Positions 16,893-25,247 of a DNA stretch of 64,000 nt are shown piece by piece (positions within the stretch are counted from its first letter, which is position 1; every line of letters begins with the position of its first letter). The stretch lies in assembly GCF_021390395.1 (NCBI RefSeq), contig NZ_JAJUWT010000010.1, forward strand, positions 1 to 64,000, in the 5' to 3' direction. This stretch comes from Saccharothrix sp. S26. GTDB taxonomy: Bacteria > Actinomycetota > Actinomycetes > Mycobacteriales > Pseudonocardiaceae. The notes under the pieces were generated by a model that saw only the letters and a program-made list of their open reading frames with translations, was not told where the DNA came from and did not search any database. Both the position numbers and the translations under genes were made by a program.

Positions 16893-17444
16893 TCAGCGCG
16901 GCAACGGGATCTCGAAGTGGACGGTCTGGAAGGTGATCGGGTCGCCGTCACGGGCGTCGTGCACCTCCTCGGCCACGGACCGCCAGAACGGCTCGGCCCC
17001 GGGGATCCGGGTGTCGGTGTGCAGGTACAGCCGCTCGTAGCCTGGCGTGCCCACGACGAACCCGGTGGCCATGTCGACCAGCGCCCGCGCCAGCCCGGCC
17101 CGTCGGTGGTCCGGCCGCACGTACACGCGGAACAACTGCGCCGTGCTGCCCTCCGGGTACCGCGCGGCCAGCCAGGCGGGGTGCGGTGGGCTGGCGGGCG
17201 CGGTGGCGCGCACGCCGGTCGTCGCCACCACCTCGTCGCCCTTGACCGCGACGAACAACGCGTGCCGCTCGGGCCGCAGGTACGCGCCTTCCAGGTCGAT
17301 CACGTCGCGGTGCCACTCGGGCCGGTAGCCGTAGCCGAACTCCTGGTAGAACGTGTCCAGCATGACGCTGCGCGCACCGTCCAGATCGGACTCGCGCGCG
17401 CGACGGACCTCGTAGGGCCCCACTTCGCGGTGGTAGGGGTTCAT
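16893..17444 (-). CDS. GNAT-family N-acetyltransferase, last gene of the metallophore-type operon
   Basis: A 183-residue acetyltransferase. It has the acetyl-CoA-binding segment RVYVRPDHRRAGLARALVDMA (the R/Q-x-x-G-x-G/A loop as RRAGLA), preceded by VAVKGDEVVATTGVRAT. It overlaps the upstream ATPase gene by 4 nt (ATGA), although the ribosome binding site AGGAGAGGAAGG is also strong. In a metallophore setting a GNAT could acetylate the product, release the metal or detoxify the compound; that is inference. The operon ends here, with no obvious terminator. Confidence 0.88.
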   Translation of the reverse strand: MNPYHREVGPYEVRRARESDLDGARSVMLDTFYQEFGYGYRPEWHRDVIDLEGAYLRPERHALFVAVKGDEVVATTGVRATAPASPPHPAWLAARYPEGSTAQLFRVYVRPDHRRAGLARALVDMATGFVVGTPGYERLYLHTDTRIPGAEPFWRSVAEEVHDARDGDPITFQTVHFEIPLPR

Positions 17445-18913
17445 GCCTTCCTCTCCTCTGTTCCTTCCATCGAGCGGCCCAGCAGGCCGACGGTCACCGG
17501 GTGGGTGGGGGAGCCCAGGACCTCGCCCGCCGGCCCGTGCTCGACGACGCGTCCCCGGTGCAGCACGGCGACGCGGTCCGCGAGCCGCGCGACGACGGCC
17601 AGGTCGTGGCTGATCAGCACGACGGTGCAGGTCAGCGCGGCGAGCTGGTCGAGCAGGCTCGCCTGGGTCAGGGTGTCCAGACCGGACGTGATCTCGTCGC
17701 ACACCAGCACGTCGGGCCGGGCCAGCAGCGCGCGCACCAGCGCCGCCCGTTGCAGCTCGCCGCCGGAGAGCCCGGCGGGCCGGCGCGTCACGGTGGCCTC
17801 GTCCAGCCCCACGGCCGCCAGCCGCGCCAACGCCTCCGCGCGCGGGTCGGCCGCGCCACCGAGCCGCACGGCGGTCCGGCTGACCTGGTCGAGCACGGTG
17901 CGGTAGGCGTCGAACGACGCGCGGGCGTCCTGGAACACGTACTGCACCGCGGCCAGCTCCGCGCGGGAACGGCGGCGCAACGACCGCGGCAGCGGGCGGC
18001 CGTCCAGCAGCACCTCGCCGGCGAACCCGGCGTGCAGCCCGGCGACGCACCGGGCGAGCGTGGTCTTGCCGCTGCCGGACCGCCCCACGACGGCCAGGCA
18101 CTCGCCCGCGCCCACCCGCACGTCCACGTCGTGCAGCACGGTCGTGGCCCGGTGCCGCGCGGTCACCGACCGCGTCTCCAGGCGGGGTGCCGCGGCCGGT
18201 CGCTCGGCGGGCACGGTGACGCGGGGCTGTGCCGCGACCAGCGCGGCGGTGTAGGCCGTGCGCGGCCGGTCGAGCACGTCGGCCGTCGGACCGGCCTCCA
18301 CGACCCGGCCCGACCGCAGCACCACCACCTCGTCCGCCACCGCGCGCACCACGTCCAGGTCGTGCGTGAGCAGCACCAGCGCCACCCCTTGGGCGACGAC
18401 CGACGCCAGCTCGTCCACCACCTCGGCCCGCGTGATCGGGTCCTGCCCGGTGGTGGGCTCGTCCGCGACCAGCACCGCCGGATCACCCACCAGGGCCTGC
18501 GCCAGCACCACCCGCTGCTGCTGGCCGCCGGACAGCTCGTGCGGGTAGCGGCGCAGCAGCTCCACCGGCACGCGCGCCCGGCGCAACGCGGTGGCGATCA
18601 GCACGTCGTCGTCACCGGGGTGCAGGGCGGCGATCTCCCGGAACACGCCGCCGAGCCGCCGCACCGGGTTCAGCGCCGCCGACGGCTGCTGCGGCACGAA
18701 GCCGATCCGCCCGGTCACGGTGACCCGCCCGCTCACCGACACGCCCGGCGCGTGCTCGCCCAGCAGCGCGAGGCCCGTGGTGGTCTTGCCGCTGCCGGAC
18801 GCGCCGACCAGCGCCACCACCTGCCCGGCGGCCAGCGCGAAGCTGACGCCGTCGACCAGCGTGCGCGACCCGGTCACCGCGCGCAGGCCCTCGACGTGCA
18901 CCACGGGCGTCAC
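17441..18913 (-). CDS. Fused double ATPase of an oligopeptide/nickel-type ABC importer
   Basis: A 490-residue protein with two complete nucleotide-binding domains, equivalent to DppD+DppF or CntD+CntF. Domain 1 (about residues 5-230) has Walker A GASGSGKTTT and LSGGQQQR followed by LVADEPTTGQDP. Domain 2 (about 260-480) has GRSGSGKTTL, LSGGELQR and LVCDEITSGLD. GTG 18913 gives a GTGA overlap with the permease gene upstream. The iron-sulphur C-terminal motif of many OppD proteins is absent. It powers uptake through the two adjacent permeases. Confidence 0.93.
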   Translation of the reverse strand: MTPVVHVEGLRAVTGSRTLVDGVSFALAAGQVVALVGASGSGKTTTGLALLGEHAPGVSVSGRVTVTGRIGFVPQQPSAALNPVRRLGGVFREIAALHPGDDDVLIATALRRARVPVELLRRYPHELSGGQQQRVVLAQALVGDPAVLVADEPTTGQDPITRAEVVDELASVVAQGVALVLLTHDLDVVRAVADEVVVLRSGRVVEAGPTADVLDRPRTAYTAALVAAQPRVTVPAERPAAAPRLETRSVTARHRATTVLHDVDVRVGAGECLAVVGRSGSGKTTLARCVAGLHAGFAGEVLLDGRPLPRSLRRRSRAELAAVQYVFQDARASFDAYRTVLDQVSRTAVRLGGAADPRAEALARLAAVGLDEATVTRRPAGLSGGELQRAALVRALLARPDVLVCDEITSGLDTLTQASLLDQLAALTCTVVLISHDLAVVARLADRVAVLHRGRVVEHGPAGEVLGSPTHPVTVGLLGRSMEGTEERKA

Positions 18914-19680
18914 GTCCGCGCCCCCGTCCGCAACGCCCGGTCGAACACCAGGTTCAGCCCCACCGACAACGCCACGATCAGCAACGCGGGCACGACCACC
19001 GCCCACGGCTGGAGGAACAGCCCGACCCGGTTGCGGTCGACCATGACCGCCCAGTCGGCCGCGTCCGGCGCGACCCCGACGCCGAGGAAGCTCGCCGACG
19101 CGACCAGGTACAGCGCGCCGGTCAGCCGCACGCCCGAGTCGGCGGCCAGGGTCCGCACCATCGACCGTCCCGGGTAGACGATCGAGGTCCGCCACCACGT
19201 CTCGCCCTGCAACCGCATCGCCTCCAACGCCGGACGCCCGGCGACCTCCAGCGCGGCGGCCCGCGAGATCCGCGCCACGTCGGGGAAGTTGACCAGCGCC
19301 ACCACGCCGACGAGCACCGGCAGACCGGGACCGGCGATGGCGGCCACCAGGATCAGCACCAGCAACGACGGCACGGCGAGCAGCAGGTCCAGGGGCCGCA
19401 TCAGCACCTCGTCCACGACCCGCAGGCGGGTCATGGCGGCCGTCACGCCCCACGGCACGCCCAGCAGGTACGACAGCGCCGTCGCCACCACCGCGACCAG
19501 CACCACCGTCCGCCCGCCCGCGAGCACCTGGTGCCACACGTCCCGGCCGACGAAGTCGGTGCCCAACGACGAGTTCCCCGCGAACGGCGCGCCGCGCGTC
19601 GGCTCGTCCGGCACGAACCACGGCCCCACCAGCGCGAGCACCAGCGGCACCAGCACGAGCGACCAGCCGACGACCCTCAC
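18910..19680 (-). CDS. Oligopeptide/nickel-type ABC permease (DppC-like)
   Basis: A 256-residue inner-membrane permease. An N-terminal helix is followed by a short periplasmic segment with the DppC-type SSLGTDFVGRDVWHQVLAGGR signature, then five helices and an EAA-like loop (ALEAMRLQGETWWRTSIVYP) that docks to the ATPase. GTG 19680 overlaps the previous permease in GTGA. It forms the channel with the DppB-like protein. The length is slightly below the usual 270-300 residues because the N terminus is short. Confidence 0.92.
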   Translation of the reverse strand: MRVVGWSLVLVPLVLALVGPWFVPDEPTRGAPFAGNSSLGTDFVGRDVWHQVLAGGRTVVLVAVVATALSYLLGVPWGVTAAMTRLRVVDEVLMRPLDLLLAVPSLLVLILVAAIAGPGLPVLVGVVALVNFPDVARISRAAALEVAGRPALEAMRLQGETWWRTSIVYPGRSMVRTLAADSGVRLTGALYLVASASFLGVGVAPDAADWAVMVDRNRVGLFLQPWAVVVPALLIVALSVGLNLVFDRALRTGART

Positions 19681-20621
19681 GCGATCGCCACCGATCGCGG
19701 TGCGAGCCGGAACGCGAGCAGGTCCGCGACCAGGTTCACCACCACCGTGGTCACCGCGAACACCACCGCGAGCCCCTGCACCACCGGCAGGTCGCGGCCC
19801 GCGACCGCGTCCACCAGGATCGTGCCCAGCCCGGGGACGACGAACACCGCCTCGACCACGATCACGCCGCCCAGCAGCCAGTCGGTGGTCCGCGCCACCT
19901 GCTGCACGGCGGGCGCGAGGGCGTTCGGCAGGGCGTGCGCGAACCGGATCCGCGTCACCCCGATGCCCAGCCGCCGCGCGTGCCGCACGTGGTCGGACGC
20001 CAGCGCGTCGATCATCCCGGCCCGCACCAACCGGCTGATCGAGCACAGCGGCCGCGCCACCAGCACCACCAGCGGCAGCACCAGCACGGCGGGTTGCCCG
20101 AGCAGGTCCGCGCCCACCGCCGTCGGCGGCAGCCACCGCAACTGCACGCCGAACACCGCGATGAGCACCACGGCCAGCGCGAACTCGGGGATCGAGTGCA
20201 GGCCCACCGTGACCGTCGTGACGACCCGGTCCACCGGCCCGCCCTCGCGCAACGCCGCCAGCACGCCCAACACCACCGACAACGGGACCAGCAGCACGAG
20301 GGCGAGCGCCGCGAGCACGAGCGTCGGCCCGAGCCCGTCGTGCAGGAACTCGACCACCGGCCGACCGGAGATCAACGACACGCCGAAGTCGCCGCGCGCC
20401 AACCCGAGGACCCACTCGCCGAACCGCTCGAGCGGTGGCCGGTCCAAGCCCATGGTGACGCGGATCTGCTCGATCCGCCGCGGGTCCGGGTTGTCGCCCG
20501 CCAGCGCCACCGCCGCGTCCCCCGGCAACGCCTGCACCAGCAGGAACACCACCGTGACGACGGCGAGCACCTGCACCAGGCCCAGGGCCAGCCGGCGGGC
20601 GGCGTAGCGGCGCGGGCTCAC
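19677..20621 (-). CDS. Oligopeptide/nickel-type ABC permease (DppB-like)
   Basis: A 314-residue permease with the normal DppB/NikB layout: first helix (LVQVLAVVTVVFLLVQALPG), a long periplasmic loop (IEQIRVTMGLDRPPLERFGEW), then five helices and the coupling loop DHVRHARRLGIGVTRIRFAHALPNAL. GTG 20621 overlaps the substrate-binding-protein gene in GTGA. It works with the DppC-like permease. Confidence 0.93.
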   Translation of the reverse strand: MSPRRYAARRLALGLVQVLAVVTVVFLLVQALPGDAAVALAGDNPDPRRIEQIRVTMGLDRPPLERFGEWVLGLARGDFGVSLISGRPVVEFLHDGLGPTLVLAALALVLLVPLSVVLGVLAALREGGPVDRVVTTVTVGLHSIPEFALAVVLIAVFGVQLRWLPPTAVGADLLGQPAVLVLPLVVLVARPLCSISRLVRAGMIDALASDHVRHARRLGIGVTRIRFAHALPNALAPAVQQVARTTDWLLGGVIVVEAVFVVPGLGTILVDAVAGRDLPVVQGLAVVFAVTTVVVNLVADLLAFRLAPRSVAIA

Positions 20622-22153
20622 CCCAACCACACCTTGTCGAACCGCGCCCAGTCCAGCGTGTTGGCGGGCGCGGTGGAGATGCCGCCGACGTTCGGCGCCG
20701 CGCCGACGATCCAGTCCGCGAAGCCCCACATCAGGTAGCCGCCCTCGGCGTGCAGGGAGCGCTGCATCTCCCGGTACACCTCGCCGCGCCGCGTCTCGTC
20801 CACAGTGGACACCGCTTGGTCGTACAGCGCGTCGAACTCGGGCCGGGCCCACTTGGTCACGTTCGTGCCCGAGCCGCTGAGCAGGCGTTGCGCGATGTGG
20901 GTCTCGATCGGCATCGCGCCGGACCGGAAGCTCGACAGCGAGCCGTTCTTGAGCGTGTCGGACCAGTAGCTGTCCTTGTTGCCGGTGACCACTTCGACGG
21001 TCAGCCCCGAGCCCTTGACCTGGTCGGCGAACACCGTGGCGGCCTCGACCATGCCGGCCGCGGCGGTGGAGGTGTCCAGCTTGACCGTGAGGCCCTCCGC
21101 GCCCGCCTTGCGGATGAGGAACTTCGCCTTGTCCAGGTCACGGGTGCGCTGCGGGATGTCGTCGGCGTAGTGCTGGTAGCCCTTGCCGAACAGGTCGTTG
21201 CCGACCTGCCCGCTGCCCGCCAGCACCGACTCGACCAGCTGCGGCCGGTCGGCGAGCAGGAACATCGCCTCGCGCAGGTCCCGGTTGTCGAACGGCGGCC
21301 GGTCGAGCTTCATCGCGAACGCCTGCACGGCGCTGTTGGGCGCGCGGTGGATCGCCATCCGGTCGCCGGCCGCGTGGCTGCGCGCGGTGGTGGGGGTGAG
21401 GTCGTGCGCGTACTCGACCTGGCCGCCGAGCAGCGCGTTGGCCCGCGCCGACTCCTCGTTGGCGATGACGAACTCCAGCTCGTCCAGGTGCGGCGCGCCC
21501 TCCCAGTACTCGGCGTTCCGCTTGAGCAGCACCGACTTGCCGGGTTCGAAGGAGACGAAGCGGAACGGCCCGGAGCCGACCGGGCTGGTGAAGTCCTCGG
21601 TGCCCGCGGGCACGATGTACGCGCCGAACGCGGCCAGCACGTTCGGGAACTCCACGAACGGCCGCTTCACCGCGAACTCGACCGTCCGCTCGTCCACCGC
21701 ACGGCTGTTCGCCAGGTCGATGAGCGCCAGGCTGGACTTGGCGCGGAAGGCGCGGTTCGGGTCGAGGATGCGGGCGTAGCTGGCCAGCACGTCCTCCGCG
21801 CGGACCGGCTGCCCGTTGTGGAACACTGCCCGCCGCAACGTGATCCGCCAGCGGGTCAGGGTGGCGTCGGGCTCCCACTTCTCGGCGAGCCGGGGCTGGG
21901 CGGCGACGTCCGGGCCGAGGTCGGCGAGCTTGTCGTACAGCGCCTTGGACCGGGCGGCCTCCACGAACAGGTTCGCCAGGTGCGGGTCCAGCACCTCTTT
22001 GGCCCCGCCGCCCGCGAACGCGGCGCGCAGCCGTCCACCGGCGCGCGGGGTGGACGCGGCGGAGGTCGGTTCGGCCGTGCCGCAGCCGGTGAGGGCGGCG
22101 AAGGAGAGGCCGGCGGTGAGGCCGAGGAAACCGCGGCGGGTGAGCGGGTGCAT
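20618..22153 (-). CDS. SBP_bac_5 solute-binding lipoprotein
   Basis: A 511-residue extracytoplasmic binding protein. The N terminus has a twin-arginine motif (TRRGFLGLTAG) and a lipobox LTGC with the lipidated cysteine near residue 24. The rest is the bilobed SBP_bac_5 fold: LAEKWEPDATLTRWRITLRR, FHNGQPVRAEDVLASYARILD and GSGPFRFVSFEPGKSVLLKRN. Members bind peptides, nickel or metal-metallophore complexes (NikA, CntA). In this operon the likely cargo is the operon's own product loaded with metal. It starts 10 nt after the methyltransferase gene, preceded by AAAGGAA. Confidence 0.92.
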   Translation of the reverse strand: MHPLTRRGFLGLTAGLSFAALTGCGTAEPTSAASTPRAGGRLRAAFAGGGAKEVLDPHLANLFVEAARSKALYDKLADLGPDVAAQPRLAEKWEPDATLTRWRITLRRAVFHNGQPVRAEDVLASYARILDPNRAFRAKSSLALIDLANSRAVDERTVEFAVKRPFVEFPNVLAAFGAYIVPAGTEDFTSPVGSGPFRFVSFEPGKSVLLKRNAEYWEGAPHLDELEFVIANEESARANALLGGQVEYAHDLTPTTARSHAAGDRMAIHRAPNSAVQAFAMKLDRPPFDNRDLREAMFLLADRPQLVESVLAGSGQVGNDLFGKGYQHYADDIPQRTRDLDKAKFLIRKAGAEGLTVKLDTSTAAAGMVEAATVFADQVKGSGLTVEVVTGNKDSYWSDTLKNGSLSSFRSGAMPIETHIAQRLLSGSGTNVTKWARPEFDALYDQAVSTVDETRRGEVYREMQRSLHAEGGYLMWGFADWIVGAAPNVGGISTAPANTLDWARFDKVWLG

Positions 22154-22163
22154 GTCGTTCCTT

Positions 22164-22958
22164 TCAGTGGCGCAGGCGCGCGACGAGGTGCAGGCGGTCT
22201 CCGGACAGGGCCTCGCCCAGCTCGGCGTCGGCGGTCCAGGGTTCGTCGGTGCGCGGCCCCGGCGAGTCGAACAGGGCGAGCACGTCGAACCCGGCGTGGT
22301 CGAGGAAGTGCCGCAGCTCCTGGGGGAACAGCAGCCGCCACGCCGACCGCTGCACGAGCGGCTGCGCGCCGGGCCACCACCACTCGCGCCGACGCCGCAG
22401 CAACTGGGCCGCGTGGTCGATCCACAGCCGGGTGTGGGAGGTGTAGGAGACGCCCTGCCAGACGACCGTGCGGCTGCGGACGCCGTCGAGCAGTTCGGTG
22501 TTGCCGAGGAAGAACGCGCCGTTGCGCATCTCCGCCACGAGCAGGCCGCCGGGGCGCAGGTGGGCGCGGCAGCGGTGCAGGAACCCGTCCAGGTCGGCGT
22601 TCGTGTGGCAGTACAGCAGCGCGCTGTCCAGGCACGTGATCACGTCGAAGCGGCGGCCCAGGTCGAACGACCGCATGTCGCCGAGCACGAACTCCACCGC
22701 CGGGTGGTGCGCGCGGGCGTGCTGGACCATCCGCTCCGAGCTGTCCAGCCCGACCACGTCGTGGCCCAGGGTCGCCAGGTGGCCCGCGTCGCGGCCCGTG
22801 CCGCAGCCGACGTCCAGGAGCGCGCGCCGGACCCCGGAGTGGTGGTCGGCACCGAACCGCGTGACGACGTCGTGCGCGAACCGGGCGGCGACGTGGTCGG
22901 GGTCGGGGAACTGCTGCTCGTAGAGGCCGGGGTTGTCGGTCAGCAGGTTCTCGCTCAT
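22164..22958 (-). CDS. Class I SAM-dependent methyltransferase in the metallophore-type operon
   Basis: A 264-residue methyltransferase with motif I LLDVGCGTGRDAGHLA near residue 48, the acidic post-II DSSERMVQHA, ITCLDSALLYCH (motif IV region) and LRPGGLLVAEMRNG. It overlaps the MFS gene by 4 nt (ATGA). Its position between exporter and importer suggests tailoring of the operon product, for example N- or O-methylation; that is inferred. Confidence 0.88.
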   Translation of the reverse strand: MSENLLTDNPGLYEQQFPDPDHVAARFAHDVVTRFGADHHSGVRRALLDVGCGTGRDAGHLATLGHDVVGLDSSERMVQHARAHHPAVEFVLGDMRSFDLGRRFDVITCLDSALLYCHTNADLDGFLHRCRAHLRPGGLLVAEMRNGAFFLGNTELLDGVRSRTVVWQGVSYTSHTRLWIDHAAQLLRRRREWWWPGAQPLVQRSAWRLLFPQELRHFLDHAGFDVLALFDSPGPRTDEPWTADAELGEALSGDRLHLVARLRH

Positions 22959-24136
22959 CGGGCCACCTCTCGGTTCGCGGTCAGCGCGCCACGCCGGTGC
23001 AGCCAGGCCACGGCCGCCGCGCACCCCAGCCCGATCGCCGCGCACAGCAGCGACGCCAGCGGGGCCGACCGGCCGAACACCCAGCCGATCACCGCGTTGC
23101 CCAGGGTCGCGGCGAGGCCGGAGACCAGGTAGAACACGCCGAAGTACGTGCCGGCCAGGCCGGTGCGGCCGAACGCCGGGATCAGCTCGTAGACGAACGG
23201 GTGCGTGATCATCACGCCGACCGACAGCAGCAGCGCGGTGACGAGCACGGGTGTGATGCCGCCGACCGGTCCGACGTGGCTGACCGCCGTGGCCACGAAC
23301 CCGAGCCCCATGACCGCGAGCCCGAGCGCGATGGCCCGACCGCGCGCGAACCGGTCCAGCGCCCGCGTGACGCGCACTTGCAACAGCAGGGTCGCGACGG
23401 TGGACACCAGGAACAGCGCCGCGACCGCGAACGACGAGTCGGTCGACCGCCGCGCTTCCAGCGGCAGCACCAGGTAGAGCTGGTTCTGCAGGACGAACAT
23501 GCCGGTGAGCGCGGCGGTGAAGGCCAGGAACCGCCGGTCGGACAGGCACTCGCGCCAGTCGTCGAGGACCGTGCCCCGGTGCGGCGCGGCCGGTCGGTCG
23601 GGCAGCACGACGGCCTGCGCGACCGTGAGCGCGGCGAAGATCCCGGCCGCCACCAGCGCGGCGACCCGGAAGTCCCACAGCATCACCAGGCCGCCCAGCA
23701 GCGGCCCGGCCAGTGCGCCCGCCTGCCCGTAGGCGTTGAACAGCGCGAACGCACCCGCCCGGTCCTCGGCCTCCTCGGCGATGTAGGCGCGCACGGCCGG
23801 GTTGAACAACGCCCCGGCCACCCCGCTGAGCACGGAGGCACCCAGCAGCACCACCACGGACTCGCCGGCCGCGAACAACCCGAACCCGACGGCCCGCACC
23901 GCACAACCCGCGATGATGACCCGCCGCGGCCCGAGCCGGTCCGACGCCGAACCGCCGACCAGGAACAAGCCTTGCTGGCTGAGCGTCCGCACCCCGAGGA
24001 CGACACCGATGGTCGCCGCGGACAGGCCGAGGTCGCCGAGGTGCGTGGCGAGGTAGGGGATGAGCAGGTAGAAGCCGGTGTTGACGCCGAACTGGTTGAC
24101 CAGCAGGAGGCGGACGGAGAGGGGGAAGCGCTTCAT
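22955..24136 (-). CDS. MFS transporter, probable metallophore exporter
   Basis: A 393-residue 12-helix major facilitator of the DHA1 type. It starts MKRFPLSVRLLLVNQFGVN and has the motif A-like loop GSASDRLGPRRVIIAG between helices 2 and 3. ATG 24136 lies in an ATGA overlap with a short upstream reading frame. In staphylopine (cnt) and many siderophore loci a lone MFS protein (CntE-type) exports the chelator; the same role is inferred here from position between biosynthetic and uptake genes. Confidence 0.88.
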   Translation of the reverse strand: MKRFPLSVRLLLVNQFGVNTGFYLLIPYLATHLGDLGLSAATIGVVLGVRTLSQQGLFLVGGSASDRLGPRRVIIAGCAVRAVGFGLFAAGESVVVLLGASVLSGVAGALFNPAVRAYIAEEAEDRAGAFALFNAYGQAGALAGPLLGGLVMLWDFRVAALVAAGIFAALTVAQAVVLPDRPAAPHRGTVLDDWRECLSDRRFLAFTAALTGMFVLQNQLYLVLPLEARRSTDSSFAVAALFLVSTVATLLLQVRVTRALDRFARGRAIALGLAVMGLGFVATAVSHVGPVGGITPVLVTALLLSVGVMITHPFVYELIPAFGRTGLAGTYFGVFYLVSGLAATLGNAVIGWVFGRSAPLASLLCAAIGLGCAAAVAWLHRRGALTANREVAR

Positions 24137-24249
24137 CGGGTCACCGGGCCGGTCGTCGGGGACGGGCCGGGGTCGCCTCGGCGGAGGCTGCGCGGGTCGA
24201 CGCCGCACTGGGTGGCGATCACGCGCACGGGGAGCGGGGAGCGCCTCAT
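24133..24249 (-). CDS. 38-codon ORF, likely relic of a second MFS N terminus
   Basis: The frame encodes MRRSPLPVRVIATQCGVDP and a further 19 residues. It overlaps the epimerase stop in ATGA and the MFS start in ATGA, so it is perfectly coupled on both sides. Its first 18 residues align with the start of the downstream MFS protein (MKRFPLSVRLLLVNQFGVN), with one gap. The best reading is a partial duplication or the remnant of a lost MFS gene, kept in frame as a coupling peptide. A peptide with its own function is not excluded but has weaker support. Confidence 0.45.
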   Translation of the reverse strand: MRRSPLPVRVIATQCGVDPRSLRRGDPGPSPTTGPVTR

Positions 24250-25247
24250 CTGGCCACCACGCCGAGGCCGGGCGCGCCGGTCAGCCGCAGGGTGCCGTCC
24301 TCGCCGCCGATGCCGGTCCACGGGTCGTCCGCCACCAGCAGGTGCCCGTCCAAGTCCACCCACCGCGCGTGACCGGTCAGGTGGACGGCCGGCGCGATGC
24401 CCAGCGAGCTCGCCACCAGGCAGCCCAGCATCACGTCCAGCCCGCACTCCCGCGCGACGGCGATGACCTCCAGCGCCGCGGTGATCCCGCCGCACTTGGC
24501 CAGCTTCACGTTCACCCCGTCGACCAAGTCCGCCAACGCCCGCACGTCCGCGACCGTGGCGGCGTCCTCGTCCGCGATCAACGGCACCGCGCACCGCTCG
24601 CGCAACCACGCCAGCTCGTCCCACCGACCGGCCGGCAGCGGCTGCTCCAAGGCGTCCACTCCGGCGAGCCGGTCGACCACCCGCACGGCCTGCTCGGCGG
24701 TCCAGCCGCCGTTCGGGTCGAGGATGAGCCGGGCGTGCGGCGCGGCGGCCCGGACCGCCGAGACCCGGGCCACGTCGTCCTCCCCGCCCACCTTGACCTT
24801 CAGCACGGTGAACCCGCGCGCGGCCAGCCGGGCGGCCTCGGTGGACGCCTCGGGCACCGGACCGATGCCGATCGTGCACGCCGTCGGCACGTCCGTCCAC
24901 TGTGGATCGCCCACCAGCGCGTGCACGGGCACGCCGGCCCGCGTGGCGACCAGGTCGTGCAGCACGGCGTCCACGGCGGCGAGCACGCCCGGCGGCAACG
25001 GCGGCAGGCGCTCACGCAGCTCGTCCGGGCTCGCGCTGGACTCGACCACGGGTGCCAGGCCACGCAGCAGCCCGGTGATCCGCTCCACGTCCAGCCCGTA
25101 GTACGCGCTCGTCACCACCTCGCCGTGACCGCGGACCCCGTCGCACTCCACGACCACGCGCACCGCGTCACGCCGCGCCATCACCGACCGCGATATGCGC
25201 AACGGCGACCGCAGTTCGAGCCCGTACACCGTCCAGTCGAGCTTCAT
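24246..25247 (-). CDS. Enolase-superfamily enzyme, dipeptide-epimerase-like
   Basis: A 333-residue member of the muconate-lactonising subgroup. Catalytic Lys150/Lys152 (KVK), metal ligands Asp177 (LDPNGG), Glu201 (LEQPLP) and Asp226 (ADEDA), and the second base Lys248 (NVKLAKCGG) are all present. The D-L-D motif at 298-300 (WVDLDGH) is the mark of L-Ala-D/L-Glu-type dipeptide epimerases, where it binds the substrate amino group. It overlaps its neighbours by 4 nt on both sides. Beside an ATP-grasp ligase it would invert one residue of a ligated dipeptide; the actual dipeptide is unknown. Confidence 0.87.
   Translation of the reverse strand: MKLDWTVYGLELRSPLRISRSVMARRDAVRVVVECDGVRGHGEVVTSAYYGLDVERITGLLRGLAPVVESSASPDELRERLPPLPPGVLAAVDAVLHDLVATRAGVPVHALVGDPQWTDVPTACTIGIGPVPEASTEAARLAARGFTVLKVKVGGEDDVARVSAVRAAAPHARLILDPNGGWTAEQAVRVVDRLAGVDALEQPLPAGRWDELAWLRERCAVPLIADEDAATVADVRALADLVDGVNVKLAKCGGITAALEVIAVARECGLDVMLGCLVASSLGIAPAVHLTGHARWVDLDGHLLVADDPWTGIGGEDGTLRLTGAPGLGVVAR

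Noticed and set aside
24133..24249. Ribosomally made precursor peptide for the operon's product
   Set aside because: The first 18 residues align with the N terminus of the adjacent MFS protein and no peptide-modifying enzyme is nearby. An MFS relic is the simpler reading.
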